This document shows positions 25,072 to 34,535 of a DNA stretch of 44,672 nucleotides, piece after piece. Position 1 is the first letter of the stretch, and each line of letters starts with the position of its first letter. The DNA lies in the NCBI GenBank assembly GCA_009841725.1, contig VYGS01000059.1:1-44672 (forward strand), given 5' to 3'. The translations under genes were made by a program, and so were the position numbers. Source of the DNA: Gammaproteobacteria bacterium. GTDB lineage: Bacteria > Pseudomonadota > Gammaproteobacteria > Arenicellales > Poriferihabitantaceae. The notes below the pieces were generated by a model. It saw only the letters and a program-made list of their open reading frames with translations. It ran no database searches and was not told the origin of the DNA.

Positions 25072-26241
25072 TCAGGACAATCCGGCCTCGGATCTCAGCA
25101 GGTCGGCCTTGTCGGTGTTCTCCCAGGAAAACCCCGGCTCGGGCCGCCCGAAGTGCCCGTATGCGGCCGAGAGGCGGTAGACCGGCCTCAGCAGGTCGAG
25201 ATTCTGCACGATCGCCTTGGGACGCAGATCGAAGTGCGAGCGGATCAGCGCCTCGATGCGCTCGTTGCCGACCGCCCCGGTGCCGAAGGTTTCGACCATG
25301 ATCGAGACCGGCTGCGCCACGCCGATCGCGTAGGCCGCCTGGACTTCGCACCTCTCGGCGAGGCCGGCCGCAACGACATTCTTCGCCACATGGCGAAGCG
25401 CGTAGGCCGCCGAGCGGTCGACCTTGGACGGATCCTTGCCGGAGAACGCGCCGCCGCCGTGGTGCGCGGAGCCGCCGTAGGTGTCGACGATGATCTTCCT
25501 GCCGGTCAGGCCGCAGTCGCCGACCGGCCCGCCGGTCACGAACCGTCCGGTCGGGTTGACCAGAAACCGCGTGCCCCGGCCGAGCATGTCGGACGGGATC
25601 ACGGGCTTGATGATCTCCTCGATGACGGCCTCCTCGATGTCCTTGTGCCCGATCTCCTCGCGGTGCTGGGTCGACAGCACGACGGTGTCGACCGATGCCG
25701 GCCGGCCGCCTTCGTAGCGGACCGTGACCTGGGACTTGGCGTCGGGCCGAAGCCACTCGAGGGTGCCCGCCTTGCGGATCTCCGACTGCCTTTTCACCAG
25801 CCGGTGCGCGCAGGTGATCGGAAAGGGCATCAGCACGTCGGTCTCGTTGCAGGCGTAGCCGAACATCAACCCCTGGTCGCCGGCGCCCTGGTCAAGATCC
25901 AGGCCCTCGCCCTCGTTGACGCCCTGCGCGATGTCGGGCGACTGCGGGTCGAGCGAGACCCTGACCTCGCAGCTTTCATGGTCGAATCCGAGCTCCGGCG
26001 AATCGTAGCCGATCTCCCCGATCGTTCTTCTCGCCACTCTTGAATAGTCGACGCTTCCATTCGACGTGATCTCTCCCGCCACCACCACCAGCCCGGTGGT
26101 CACCAGGGTCTCGCAGGCCACCCGCGAGACGGGATCCTGCTCAAGCAGGGCATCGAGGATTGCATCGGAAACCTGATCGGCCACCTTGTCGGGGTGGCCT
26201 TCCGATACCGATTCCGAGGTAAACAGATAAGAGTCCGGCAT
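25072..26241 (-). CDS. metK: S-adenosylmethionine synthase
   Basis: The 389-residue product matches MetK in length and sequence: [26 protein letters not shown] at the N-terminus with the catalytic His, [14 protein letters not shown] in the core, [19 protein letters not shown] near the C-terminal third, and the DIVE-like switch region. It makes SAM from methionine and ATP. The frame is open far upstream, but the ATG at 26241, with GGAG about 11 bp before it, gives the standard N-terminus. It is the first gene of the apparent metK-ahcY operon, which supplies methyl donors and recycles the product. Confidence 0.97.
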   Translation of the reverse strand: MPDSYLFTSESVSEGHPDKVADQVSDAILDALLEQDPVSRVACETLVTTGLVVVAGEITSNGSVDYSRVARRTIGEIGYDSPELGFDHESCEVRVSLDPQSPDIAQGVNEGEGLDLDQGAGDQGLMFGYACNETDVLMPFPITCAHRLVKRQSEIRKAGTLEWLRPDAKSQVTVRYEGGRPASVDTVVLSTQHREEIGHKDIEEAVIEEIIKPVIPSDMLGRGTRFLVNPTGRFVTGGPVGDCGLTGRKIIVDTYGGSAHHGGGAFSGKDPSKVDRSAAYALRHVAKNVVAAGLAERCEVQAAYAIGVAQPVSIMVETFGTGAVGNERIEALIRSHFDLRPKAIVQNLDLLRPVYRLSAAYGHFGRPEPGFSWENTDKADLLRSEAGLS

Positions 26242-26570
26242 ATTCAGAACACTCCAGTTGGTCGTGACAACATCAATCCAGAAACAAAATCGATCCGGCC
26301 GCGATGGGCCGGGGGTCCGTGCGCCGTAGGGTGCCACGAACAAAAGCTCGAGCGCGGAACAGCCGCATCGTGAAACGGATCGCCCGAAACAGCGTGACAG
26401 GGCCGATTTGCGCGCCCCTGCGATGCATCCGCACAGTCTTTTATAGTACCATATCCGCCAATATGATATACGGCCTGAATCGCGCCTCGAACCTCTGACA
26501 GAACACGGCCGAATTCCCCCTGCACAGGGGCTCGCGGCCTTGTCACGCTTCAACCCCACAGGTCCCTCCC
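26242..26570. promoter_or_regulatory. Divergent metK/argB intergenic region
   Basis: The 329-bp stretch holds no gene. Its core (about 26437-26470) is distinctly AT-rich and contains -10-like hexamers for both directions: TATGAT (26462-26467) towards argB, and TACTAT or TATAAA on the minus strand (26440-26448) towards metK. A CATAT/ATATG dyad (26450-26454 with 26461-26465) lies between them. No good -35 box is visible on either side. I searched by eye for SAM and SAH riboswitch cores in the metK leader and saw none. Confidence 0.4.
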
Positions 26571-27467
26571 ATGCCCGAAACCGACTCGCAATCCTGTCAC
26601 ACCGCGCGCATCCTGCAGGAGGCCCTTCCCTACATCCGCCGCTACCAGGGAAAGACCCTGGTGATCAAGTACGGCGGCAACGCCATGGTCGACGAGGCCC
26701 TGAAGCGCAGCTTCGCCAAGGACCTCATCCTCATGAAACTCGTCGGCATCAATCCCGTCGTGGTGCACGGCGGGGGGCCCCAGATCAGCCGGGTGCTGGA
26801 GAGGATCGGCAAGGAGTCCGTCTTTGTCGACGGCATGAGGGTGACCGACAGCGAAACCATGGACGTGGTGGAGATGGTGCTCGGCGGCCTGGTGAACAAG
26901 GAGATCGTCAACCTGATCAATTCGCTTGGCGGCCAGGCGGTCGGGCTGACCGGCAAGGACGGCAACCTGATCCGGGCGCGCAAGATGAAGTCCGAAAACC
27001 GGGCGCCGGAAACGGGGCAGGATTCGGCCCTCGTCGACTACGGGCAGGTGGGGGAGGTCGATTCGGTGGATCCGACCATCATCCAGGTGCTGGACTCCCG
27101 CCGTTTCATCCCGATCATCGCGCCCATCGGGGTCGGAGCCGACGGTAAGACCTACAACATCAATTCGGATCTCGTGGCCGGGCATCTTGCCGTCACGCTC
27201 GAGGCCGACAAGCTGATGCTCCTGACCAACACCCCGGGCGTGCTGGACCGGGACGGCGCGCTGATGCCCGAGCTCCGGATCGCGGACATCGGGGATCTGA
27301 AGGAGGACGGCATCATCACGGCCGGCATGATTCCCAAGGTGCGGTGCGCCGTCGACGCCATCCGGGGCGGGGTCGGATCCTCGCTGATTCTCGACGGCCG
27401 GGTGGAGCACGCGCTGTTGCTCGAACTCTTTACCGACTCGGGCGTCGGAACCCTGATTCGCGACTGA
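26571..27467 (+). CDS. argB: Acetylglutamate kinase
   Basis: The 298-residue product is a complete ArgB, which phosphorylates N-acetylglutamate in arginine synthesis. The amino-acid-kinase landmarks are present: [10 protein letters not shown] near the N-terminus, [10 protein letters not shown] for phosphate binding, [35 protein letters not shown] for ATP binding, and GGMIPK-like [14 protein letters not shown] near the end. Length is normal. The ATG at 26571 lies after a weak purine site. Later arginine genes are not adjacent; argD sits at 35838 on the other strand. Feedback by arginine, known for some ArgB proteins, needs an N-terminal helix; the short N-terminal extension here does not settle that. 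Confidence 0.96.
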   Translation: MPETDSQSCHTARILQEALPYIRRYQGKTLVIKYGGNAMVDEALKRSFAKDLILMKLVGINPVVVHGGGPQISRVLERIGKESVFVDGMRVTDSETMDVVEMVLGGLVNKEIVNLINSLGGQAVGLTGKDGNLIRARKMKSENRAPETGQDSALVDYGQVGEVDSVDPTIIQVLDSRRFIPIIAPIGVGADGKTYNINSDLVAGHLAVTLEADKLMLLTNTPGVLDRDGALMPELRIADIGDLKEDGIITAGMIPKVRCAVDAIRGGVGSSLILDGRVEHALLLELFTDSGVGTLIRD

Positions 27468-27497
27468 CGCGCGGCGGCCGTCCGCTCCTGATCGGGG

Positions 27498-27503
27498 TAT
27501 AAT
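27498..27503 (+). promoter_or_regulatory. Candidate -10 element upstream of fpr
   Basis: A consensus TATAAT lies 52 bp before the fpr start in an otherwise GC-rich gap after argB. No recognisable -35 hexamer is seen at the right distance, so it may depend on an activator. Confidence 0.4.
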
Positions 27504-27554
27504 CACCGTCCCGTTATCAGGGCCGCCCGCCGGCCGGAATCCTGCACAAGAGAT

Positions 27555-28328
27555 ATGCCTGAATTGCACAAAGAGCGCGTGATCGGTGTCCATCACTGGT
27601 CCGACAGACTGTTCACCATCAAGACCACCCGCGATTCGTCGCTCCGCTTCCGAAACGGGGAATTCGTCATGCTCGGAATCGAGGTGGACGGAAAGCCCCT
27701 GATGCGCGCGTACAGCATGGTCAGCGCCAACTACGAGGACTTTCTCGAGTTCTACAGCATCAAGGTCCAGGACGGCCCGCTCACCTCGCGCCTCCAGCAC
27801 ATCCGGGTCGGGGACGAAGTCTACGTCAGCAAGAAACCGACGGGCACCCTGCTGTGGGACCACCTGCTTCCCGGCAAGCATCTCTATCTGCTGAGCACCG
27901 GAACCGGCCTCGCCCCCTTCCTCTCGGTGATCAAGGATCCCGACGTGTACGAGAATTTTTCCAAGGTGATCCTGATCCACGGCTGCCGCTACGTCAACGA
28001 GCTGACCTACGAGAAACTGATCACGCACGAGCTACAGAACAACCCCTACTTCGGCGATGACGTCAAGGCCAAGCTGCTGTACTACCCCGCCGTCACCCGG
28101 GAGTCGTTCAGGAACTACGGACGGATCACCGAACTGTTGCGCTCGGGACAGATCATGGAGGATCTCGGCATGCCGCCGTTGAATGTCGACGACGACCGGT
28201 TCATGGTGTGCGGCGGACCCAGCATGCTGAAAAGCATGGCCGCCATTCTGGACGAGATGGGATTTCGGGAAACCCGGAAATCCGACTTCCGCGAATACGT
28301 GGTCGAGCGGGCGTTCGTCGAGCAGTAG
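27555..28328 (+). CDS. fpr: Ferredoxin/flavodoxin-NADP reductase
   Basis: The 257-residue product is a bacterial Fpr: it transfers electrons between NADPH and ferredoxin or flavodoxin through FAD. RAYSMVSA (residues 51-58) binds the flavin, STGTGLAPF (114-122) binds NADPH, and VCGGPSMLKSM is the nucleotide-binding strand near the end. The C-terminus YVVERAFVEQ matches the subclass found in Pseudomonas and Rhodobacter. Length is typical. It is 87 bp after argB with its own TATAAT-like element, so it is probably transcribed separately. A convergent AAA ATPase gene follows after 190 bp. Confidence 0.94.
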   Translation: MPELHKERVIGVHHWSDRLFTIKTTRDSSLRFRNGEFVMLGIEVDGKPLMRAYSMVSANYEDFLEFYSIKVQDGPLTSRLQHIRVGDEVYVSKKPTGTLLWDHLLPGKHLYLLSTGTGLAPFLSVIKDPDVYENFSKVILIHGCRYVNELTYEKLITHELQNNPYFGDDVKAKLLYYPAVTRESFRNYGRITELLRSGQIMEDLGMPPLNVDDDRFMVCGGPSMLKSMAAILDEMGFRETRKSDFREYVVERAFVEQ

Positions 28329-28518
28329 GGCGGAGCACCCTGCCGACGAGACGCCGGAAGCGGGGCCCGAACGGGCCGGCAGGAGGCCGGGCGCATCCCT
28401 GATCAGGGTGAATCATCGCTGGCGGTCAGAACCCGTCATGACCTGCTGACAACGCGTCACAACTTCCTGATTCATGGTGTCAGCGGCTTGATCGACCCGG
28501 AAGACAGTTCCTGCGCCC
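28329..28518. other. Convergent intergenic gap with palindromes
   Basis: No gene is seen. The gap contains a perfect 12-bp palindrome CCCTGATCAGGG (28397-28408) and a pair of inverted 7-mers, GCTGACA (28445-28451) and TGTCAGC (28478-28484), with a 26-bp spacer. Either could help end transcription from both sides, but neither is followed by a clear T-run. Confidence 0.4.
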
Positions 28519-29724
28519 TCAAACCAATTGCGCAAGGAACGTTCTCCCCGGCACGATCATCGGGGAATGGAATTCGAAGCAGTCCCTATCCACATACTCT
28601 GCATCCATGGCAACCTGAAAAGCATGCTCGGCCTGTGTCTGTTTCTGAAAATACACCAGTGACTTCGACAACGGGCTGCTGCCGGATTTGACTTCTGCCA
28701 GAAACCATGGATCCTGGTCCCTTGTGACCAGAAAATCGACTTCGCGCTTTTGCTTGTCGCGGAGAAAATACAACCCGAAATCCCCCTTTCCGGTTTCTGT
28801 CCACCAATGCACGGCCTTGAGCAATGCGCTTGCGACCATGTTCTCTGCCCGTGCCCCTTCATCATCGAGCTGCGACCAGTCCCAAAGGTAGTACTTTGGC
28901 TCTTTTCGCAGCGATCGGGCGACATTCCTGTGCCAGGGCCTGATCGTGAAACAGAAGTGAAGGGATTCCAGCGTCGCAATCCAGCGGCGAACCGTGTCGA
29001 CAGAGACGCGAACCGTTTTTGCCATGTAGGAATAGCTGCTCAGTTGTCCGACCTGACTGCGCAGCAGCCTGGCCAGCATTTCCACCTGATCCAGCTCCTG
29101 GATGCGAGTCAGGTCGCGCAGGTCTTGTCGAAACAGCTGTTCCGTCTGAAGACGTGTCCAACGATTGTAGAATTCCCGGTTGGCCTGAAGGAACGGTTCG
29201 GGAAAACCGCCATATCTCCATAATGCCTCCCATTCATGCTCGCCAATCGATGCGGGCTGGTGATTGATCAGCCCCTCCCTCTTGACATCCAGGCACTCTG
29301 CAACAGAGACCGGATGAAGCGTATAAGGGAAATAGCGCCCCATCAGACTGTCGCCGCTTCGCCTGAACGTTTTCAATGAAGCGCTGCCGGTAACAAGAAT
29401 CCGGACCTTTTTCTCGTTCTTGTCAAAGAAGCCTTTCAGGAAATTTCGCCAGTCCCGATATTTGTGCAATTCATCAAATACGCACAACGGCATATCCGGC
29501 TGCAAACGGTCCAACCCCATCGCGTCGGAGATTGCATTCTGGCCACTCAAAATCAATGCACGGTCATCCATGTCATCCCAATTGAAATACCGGTTGCGGG
29601 CAAACTCCTCCCCGAGCATTTCCGCCACAGTGGTCTTTCCGACCTGTCTCGGGCCGGACAGAAATATCATTTGCCGATACTTCTGGCAATGGTCGACAAA
29701 ATGATCGAGCACATATCTTTTCAT
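28519..29724 (-). CDS. AAA ATPase with DUF4143 domain
   Basis: The 401-residue product belongs to the AAA_14/DUF4143 group. Walker A is SGPRQVGKTT (23-32), Walker B is CVFDELHK (81-88), and a sensor-like RILVTGSASL follows. The C-terminal part (about 185-300) contains a winged-helix-like segment (YSYMAKTVRVSVDTVRRWIATLESL), and near the end REVDFLVTRDQ with PWFLAEVKSG gives a PD-(D/E)XK-like nuclease pattern. These proteins are widespread, mobile and of unsettled function; roles in stress or toxin-like systems have been proposed. The gene is AT-richer than its neighbours. The ATG has no evident ribosome binding site, and a large inverted repeat lies 14 bp upstream. Confidence 0.88.
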   Translation of the reverse strand: MKRYVLDHFVDHCQKYRQMIFLSGPRQVGKTTVAEMLGEEFARNRYFNWDDMDDRALILSGQNAISDAMGLDRLQPDMPLCVFDELHKYRDWRNFLKGFFDKNEKKVRILVTGSASLKTFRRSGDSLMGRYFPYTLHPVSVAECLDVKREGLINHQPASIGEHEWEALWRYGGFPEPFLQANREFYNRWTRLQTEQLFRQDLRDLTRIQELDQVEMLARLLRSQVGQLSSYSYMAKTVRVSVDTVRRWIATLESLHFCFTIRPWHRNVARSLRKEPKYYLWDWSQLDDEGARAENMVASALLKAVHWWTETGKGDFGLYFLRDKQKREVDFLVTRDQDPWFLAEVKSGSSPLSKSLVYFQKQTQAEHAFQVAMDAEYVDRDCFEFHSPMIVPGRTFLAQLV

Positions 29725-29737
29725 GACTTTTTTGATG

Positions 29738-29773
29738 TATATCGCAAAAAGGTTATGACTATTTTACGATATA
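29738..29773. promoter_or_regulatory. Inverted repeat upstream of the DUF4143 gene
   Basis: TATATCG-C-AAAA (29738-29749) and TTTT-A-CGATATA (29762-29773) are 12-bp arms with one mismatch and a 12-bp spacer, beginning 14 bp before the gene's ATG. The position overlaps where its promoter must lie, so it is a good operator candidate, possibly for autoregulation. Confidence 0.55.
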
Positions 29774-29844
29774 TAATTAATACAGTCAAAATGGAGCGTA
29801 GCCCCGGTATAACATCCTGTGCAGTATGCGGAGCGATTTTCTTA

Positions 29845-29850
29845 TATAAT
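29845..29850 (+). promoter_or_regulatory. Candidate -10 element of TRAP operon 2
   Basis: A consensus TATAAT lies 92 bp before the DctP start in an AT-rich gap. No good -35 box was found 16-18 bp upstream. A leader of about 85 nt would follow. Confidence 0.4.
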
Positions 29851-29942
29851 CGAGTGCCTTGCGGTTCGGCCATCCGGACAAGCGCCGGAAAACGGCCCGG
29901 GCCGCTGTCACAAATCAACAACTATATTCAGAGAAACAACCA

Positions 29943-31049
29943 ATGAAAGAGAAAGAGACCCTAAATCGACGAAAATTCCTCAAAGGGACCGCCCTCGCCG
30001 CCACGGCCACGGCCGGCACCCTGGCCGCTCCGTCTATCGTCCGGGCCCAGACCGTCCTGAAAATGCAGGCGGCCTGGGGTGGCGGGATTTTCCTTGAAAA
30101 CGCCCAGTCGTATGTCGACCGCGTCAACTCCATGGCCGGAAGTGCGCTGCAGATCGAACTGCTTCCCGTGAACTCCGTGGTCAAGACCAGCCAGATGCAG
30201 GACGCCGTGCATCGCGGCGTTCTCGACGCGGCCCACTACGTGCCGGCCTACTGGTACTCCAAGTCGCCGGTCGCCTCGCTGTTCGGGACGGGACCGTGCT
30301 TCGGATGGTCGAGCCAGGAAGTCCTCGGCTGGATCTACTACGGCGGCGGTCAGGAACTGTTCAACGAAATGATGGAAAAGCTCGGACTCAATCTCGTCAG
30401 CTTCTTCAACAGCCCGATGCCGGCGCAGCCTCTGGGCTGGTTCAAGGAGCAGATCTCGGATTCGTCCCAGATGAATGGCCTCAAATACCGCACGGTGGGA
30501 CTGGCCGCCGACGTCCTGCTCGAAATGGGCATGTCCGTCGTCCAGCTGCCCGGCGGGGAAATCCAGCCGGCCATGAAGTCCGGCCTGATCGACGCGGCGG
30601 AATTCAACAACCCGACGTCCGATCGCGACTTCGGCATGCAGGACGTGTCCAAGCACTACCATCTGGCGAGCTTCCATCAGTCCCAGGAATTCTTCGAGTG
30701 CACCTTCAACAAGGCGAAGTACGACAGCCTGGCCGATGAGCAGAAGGCCATCCTGCAGTATGCCTCCGAAGCGGAAAACTCCAACTTCTACTGGCACAAC
30801 ACCCGCCGCTACGCCACCGACCTGGTCAAGCTGCGCGAAGAGCAGGGCGTCAACGTCTACCGGACTCCCGATTCCGTCATGAAGGATCAGCTGGTGGCCT
30901 GGGACGTGGTGGTCGACCGCCTGTCGTCGGAGGATCCGTTCTTCGCGAAGGTGATCGCGTCGCAGAAGGCCTATGCCGAGGAAGTGATGAATTATCTGAA
31001 TCTCAACCAGCCGGACTACAAGCTGGCCTACGATCACCACTTCGGATAA
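29943..31049 (+). CDS. TRAP transporter substrate-binding protein (DctP family), Tat-exported
   Basis: The 368-residue product begins with a Tat-type signal: NRRKFLKG, a hydrophobic stretch, and cleavage after IVRA at residue 35. The mature part is a DctP fold of the mannitol/chloroaromatic (COG4663-like) subgroup. Arg183 in LKYRTVGL is the expected carboxylate clamp. In place of the Glu-Trp pair of 2-oxoacid binders the sequence reads AAEFNNPTSDRD, with Phe221 replacing the Trp. The ligand probably differs from that of the first TRAP system, though a carboxylate is likely. It is the first gene of an operon with both permeases, an amidase and a dehydrogenase. Confidence 0.92.
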   Translation: MKEKETLNRRKFLKGTALAATATAGTLAAPSIVRAQTVLKMQAAWGGGIFLENAQSYVDRVNSMAGSALQIELLPVNSVVKTSQMQDAVHRGVLDAAHYVPAYWYSKSPVASLFGTGPCFGWSSQEVLGWIYYGGGQELFNEMMEKLGLNLVSFFNSPMPAQPLGWFKEQISDSSQMNGLKYRTVGLAADVLLEMGMSVVQLPGGEIQPAMKSGLIDAAEFNNPTSDRDFGMQDVSKHYHLASFHQSQEFFECTFNKAKYDSLADEQKAILQYASEAENSNFYWHNTRRYATDLVKLREEQGVNVYRTPDSVMKDQLVAWDVVVDRLSSEDPFFAKVIASQKAYAEEVMNYLNLNQPDYKLAYDHHFG

Positions 31050-31134
31050 TTCCCGGAACCCGGACTGACCGGTACCCTTGCGGGAGCCCGTGCTCCCGCA
31101 AGGCGCCGGGCACGCCCGTCCGGGAGAGTTCCGC

Positions 31135-31725
31135 ATGGTCGGACTGATACACAGCATCGAAAGCCTCAGCATCTGGGTCGGACGCGCCTTCGGATGGTGC
31201 ATACTGATCCTGACCTTCTCGGTCTCCTACGAGGTGTTCGTGCGGTATGTGCTGAACGCCCCGACGGTGTGGGCGTTCGACATGATGGTCCAGATGTACG
31301 GCGCCCTGTTCCTGATGGCCGGGCCCTACGCCCTGGCCCAGGACTCGCATGTGCGCGGCGACGTGCTCTACCGGCTGTTCCCGATTCGGGTCCAGGCGAC
31401 GCTGGATTTCGTCCTGTACGTGATCTTCTTCTTTCCGGGCATGCTGGCCCTGTTCTGGTTCGGCGCGGAGATCGCCGCCGACTCGTGGCGCTACAAGGAG
31501 GTCAGCTGGAACAGCCCGGCCCGTATCCAGATCTACTACTTCAAGACCCTGATCCCTCTCGCGGGCGGACTGTTGATCATCCAGGGCATCGCGGAAATCC
31601 TGCGCTGCTGGATGGCCATGCGCCACGGGACATGGCTCGAGCGCCTTGACGACGTCAAGGAAACCGAGGCCAAGGGGAAGCTGCTTGAAGATGACGAGCT
31701 GCTCACCGAAGAGCCCCAGAGATGA
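31135..31725 (+). CDS. TRAP transporter small permease (DctQ)
   Basis: The 196-residue product has the normal DctQ size and four hydrophobic segments, at about 15-35, 50-70, 88-110 and 138-160. Typical landmarks are SVSYEVFVRYVLNAPTVWAF, the DSHVRGDVLY loop and SWNSPARIQIYYFKTLIP. The C-terminus is an acidic tail (ETEAKGKLLEDDELL). It forms the membrane platform for the large permease. The ATG at 31135 has GGGAGAG upstream. Unlike the DctQ of the first operon it has no N-terminal extension. Confidence 0.92.
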   Translation: MVGLIHSIESLSIWVGRAFGWCILILTFSVSYEVFVRYVLNAPTVWAFDMMVQMYGALFLMAGPYALAQDSHVRGDVLYRLFPIRVQATLDFVLYVIFFFPGMLALFWFGAEIAADSWRYKEVSWNSPARIQIYYFKTLIPLAGGLLIIQGIAEILRCWMAMRHGTWLERLDDVKETEAKGKLLEDDELLTEEPQR

Positions 31726-31780
31726 CGCCGACCCGGCCCGTCTCGGACCGACCCGCCCCCTTTCATCGGAGTAATCCGGC

Positions 31781-33148
31781 ATGACCAATCCCGAAGTCGC
31801 CATATTGATGCTGGGACTCTTTATCGTCCTGGTCCTGCTCGGCTTTCCCATCGCCTTCACCCTCATCGCGATGGGGGTCGGCTTCGGATACTACGCCTAC
31901 CACCAGGGCGGCTCCATCCAGGAGATCTCGGACGCGTTCAACAACCAGATCTTCTACCTTCTCAACCAGAACACCTACTCGGTGATGGAGAACGACACGC
32001 TTGTCGCGATCCCCCTGTTCCTGTTCATGGGCTATGTCGTGGAACGGGCGAACATCGTCAACCGGCTGTTCTCGTCCCTGCAGCTCGCCGCCCGGAACCT
32101 CCCGGGCTCCATGGCGATCGCCGCCCTGATCACCTGCGCGGTGTTCTCGACCGCGAGCGGCATCGTCGGCGCCGTGGTCACGCTGATGGGCCTGCTCGCC
32201 TTCCCGGCCATGGCCAAGGCAAGCTACCGCAAGGATTTCAGCGCCGGCGTCATCTGCGCCGGGGGAACGCTGGGCATCCTGATTCCGCCGTCCATCATGC
32301 TGATCGTCTACTCGGCCATTGCGGAACTGTCCCCGCTCAGGCTGTATGCGGCGGCCGTCTTTCCGGGCCTCCTCCTGGCCGGGCTGTACATCGTCTACGT
32401 CATCATCCGGGTGTACTTCAACCCGCACATCGCCCCCAGGCCGAACTACGACGACAACGTCACCCGGGGCGAGATCTATCTCCAGCTCCTGACCTCGTTC
32501 GTCCCCCTCACGGTGCTCATCATGCTGGTCCTCGGTTCGATCCTGGGCGGGCTCGCCACACCGGCGGAAGCGGCGGCGATGGGCGCCCTGGGAGGGCTGG
32601 TCCTGGCCGTCGCCTACCGCTCGCTGACCTGGGAGAAGGTCAAGGAGTCCGTGTTCCTGACCGCAAAGGCGACCGCGATGGTGTGCTGGATGTTCGTTGG
32701 CTCCTGGACCTTCGCGTCGGTGTTCTCCTACCTGGGCGGCCACGACGTCATCGAACACTGGATCCTGGCCCTCAATCTTCAGCCGTGGCAATTCCTGATC
32801 ATGGTCCAGCTGATCATCTTTCTGCTCGGATGGCCGCTCGAGTGGTCCGAGATCCTGATCATTTTCGTGCCCATCTTTCTTCCCATGCTGGACACGTTCG
32901 GGGTCAACCCCTACTTCTTCGCCATGCTGGTCGCTCTGAACCTGCAGACATCCTTCCTGACGCCCCCGATGGCCATGTCGGCGTATTACCTCAAGGGCGT
33001 GCTCAAGAAGGAGATCGAGCTGATGGAGATCTTCAAGGGCATCATGCCTTATCTCGCCATCGTGATCTTCAGCATGTTCCTCATGTACATGTTCCCCGAA
33101 CTGGCCCTGTGGTTCCCTGACTACCTGTTCGGACCCTACGTGCCCTGA
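31781..33148 (+). CDS. TRAP transporter large permease (DctM)
   Basis: The 455-residue product is a standard-length DctM with about 11-12 membrane helices. Landmarks are LLGFPIAFTLIAMGVGFG at the start, TASGIVGAVVTLMGLLAFPAM and GGTLGILIPPSIMLIVYS in the first re-entrant region, and LNLQTSFLTPPMAMSAYYLKGV in the second. It ends ALWFPDYLFGPYVP, a usual DctM end, without the tail seen in the first TRAP operon. It couples uptake to the sodium gradient. GGAG about 11 bp upstream supports the start. The amidase gene begins 8 bp after its stop codon. Confidence 0.95.
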   Translation: MTNPEVAILMLGLFIVLVLLGFPIAFTLIAMGVGFGYYAYHQGGSIQEISDAFNNQIFYLLNQNTYSVMENDTLVAIPLFLFMGYVVERANIVNRLFSSLQLAARNLPGSMAIAALITCAVFSTASGIVGAVVTLMGLLAFPAMAKASYRKDFSAGVICAGGTLGILIPPSIMLIVYSAIAELSPLRLYAAAVFPGLLLAGLYIVYVIIRVYFNPHIAPRPNYDDNVTRGEIYLQLLTSFVPLTVLIMLVLGSILGGLATPAEAAAMGALGGLVLAVAYRSLTWEKVKESVFLTAKATAMVCWMFVGSWTFASVFSYLGGHDVIEHWILALNLQPWQFLIMVQLIIFLLGWPLEWSEILIIFVPIFLPMLDTFGVNPYFFAMLVALNLQTSFLTPPMAMSAYYLKGVLKKEIELMEIFKGIMPYLAIVIFSMFLMYMFPELALWFPDYLFGPYVP

Positions 33149-33156
33149 TCCAGGCG

Positions 33157-34515
33157 ATGTCGAAAAGGCCCGACCCGTCGCACGCGTCCCCGACTGTCGG
33201 GGAGTGTCTCGATCTCATGCGGCAGGGCGCGATCAGCTCCGAAGACCTTGTCCGCAAATACCTCGACGTCATCGACCGGACCGATGACCGCCTCGGGGCG
33301 TGGGTCTCGGTCGATCGCGAGCACGCTCTCGCCCAGGCCCGGGACCTGGACGGCCTGCGCAAGCGGGGCATGCCGACCGGCGCGCTTCACGGCATACCGG
33401 TCGGCGTCAAGGACATCATCGACACCTGCGACTTCCCGACCGAGATGGGAAGCGGATTCTTCTCGGGCCGAAGGCCAAAGCGGGACGCGGCCGTGGTGGA
33501 ACGGCTGAAGGAGGCCGGCGCCGTGATCCTGGGCAAGACGGCGACCACGGAACTCGCCTACATGCATCCGGCACCCACGCGCAACCCGAGAAATCCCGAA
33601 TACGGACCGGGCGGTTCGTCCAGCGGGTCCGCCGCCGCGGTGGCGATGGGACAGGTGCCGCTCGCGCTCGGCAGCCAGACCCACGGCTCTGTGATCCGGC
33701 CGGCGTCTCACTGCGGAGTCTTCGGCTACAAGCCGACACGCGGCATCGTCTCCAGGCGGGGCGTTCTGAGGACCTCGTACCACCTCGATCAGATGGGCAT
33801 GTTCGCCGCGAATCTCGGCGATCTCGCCCTTCTGGCCGACACCCTGGGCGGATACGACGCGGCCGACCCGCTCTGCCCGCTCAGGCCCCGGCCCGCGACG
33901 TTTGCGGGATACCTCTCGGACGTTCCGATCGAGCCGACGCTGGTCTGGATCGATCTGCCCTACGCCTCGCGCTATTGCGAGGCGCTGGTTGCCGGCTGCG
34001 ACGAGCTCGTCGGCGAGCTTGGCGGACACGTCGAGCGCATCCCGGCTCCCCGCTCCTTCGTCGGCCTGATCGAGAGCCACCGGATCATCTACGGATATGA
34101 GCTGTACCGTTCCCTGCTCGAACTCGGCATCCTCGACTCGGACCAGGCCAGCGATACCCTTCGCGCGGCGGCCGAGACGATCAGCACCTTCACGGACGAC
34201 CAGTACGACGACGCCATGGAGGCGAAACAGGCCGCCGAAGAGTGGTTCGTCCGATTCTTCTACGACTACGACGCCGTTCTCACGCCCTCGGCCCCGGGCA
34301 TTGCCCCGCGCTACGAGCAGGGCACCGGCGATCCGTGCTGCTCGACGATCTGGACCCTGGCCGGCCTGCCCTGCGTCAGCATGCCGCTGCTGGTCGGGGA
34401 AGACGACATGCCGATCGGCATCCAGCTCGTCGGATCGGCCGAGCAGGACGACCGGCTGTTCAGAACGTCGCGCTGGCTGCTCGAGCACCTGTCCGGAAAC
34501 GATGCGCTTGCCTGA
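33157..34515 (+). CDS. Amidase signature family hydrolase in TRAP operon 2
   Basis: The 452-residue product has the Ser-cisSer-Lys triad of amidase-signature enzymes: Lys85 in GVKDIID, the GGSSSG stretch (152-157) carrying the cis-Ser, and the nucleophile Ser178 in THGSVIRPAS. The usual TGGS reads THGS here, a mild change beside the nucleophile. Length is normal, and there is no signal peptide, so it acts in the cytoplasm. It hydrolyses an amide, releasing ammonia or an amine and a carboxylate. Placement directly after the transporter suggests the imported compound, or a product of it, is an amide. It is not GatA: no gatB or gatC is nearby and the sequence is distant. Confidence 0.9.
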   Translation: MSKRPDPSHASPTVGECLDLMRQGAISSEDLVRKYLDVIDRTDDRLGAWVSVDREHALAQARDLDGLRKRGMPTGALHGIPVGVKDIIDTCDFPTEMGSGFFSGRRPKRDAAVVERLKEAGAVILGKTATTELAYMHPAPTRNPRNPEYGPGGSSSGSAAAVAMGQVPLALGSQTHGSVIRPASHCGVFGYKPTRGIVSRRGVLRTSYHLDQMGMFAANLGDLALLADTLGGYDAADPLCPLRPRPATFAGYLSDVPIEPTLVWIDLPYASRYCEALVAGCDELVGELGGHVERIPAPRSFVGLIESHRIIYGYELYRSLLELGILDSDQASDTLRAAAETISTFTDDQYDDAMEAKQAAEEWFVRFFYDYDAVLTPSAPGIAPRYEQGTGDPCCSTIWTLAGLPCVSMPLLVGEDDMPIGIQLVGSAEQDDRLFRTSRWLLEHLSGNDALA

Positions 34516-34535
34516 CTGATCTGGTACCATACGGC

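Noticed and set aside
26242-26570. SAM or SAH riboswitch in the metK leader
   Set aside because: By eye I could not find the conserved cores or stems. A covariance-model search would be decisive.
33157-34515. GatA subunit of the aminoacyl-tRNA amidotransferase
   Set aside because: No gatB or gatC is present and the gene lies inside a transporter operon; a general amidase is more likely.
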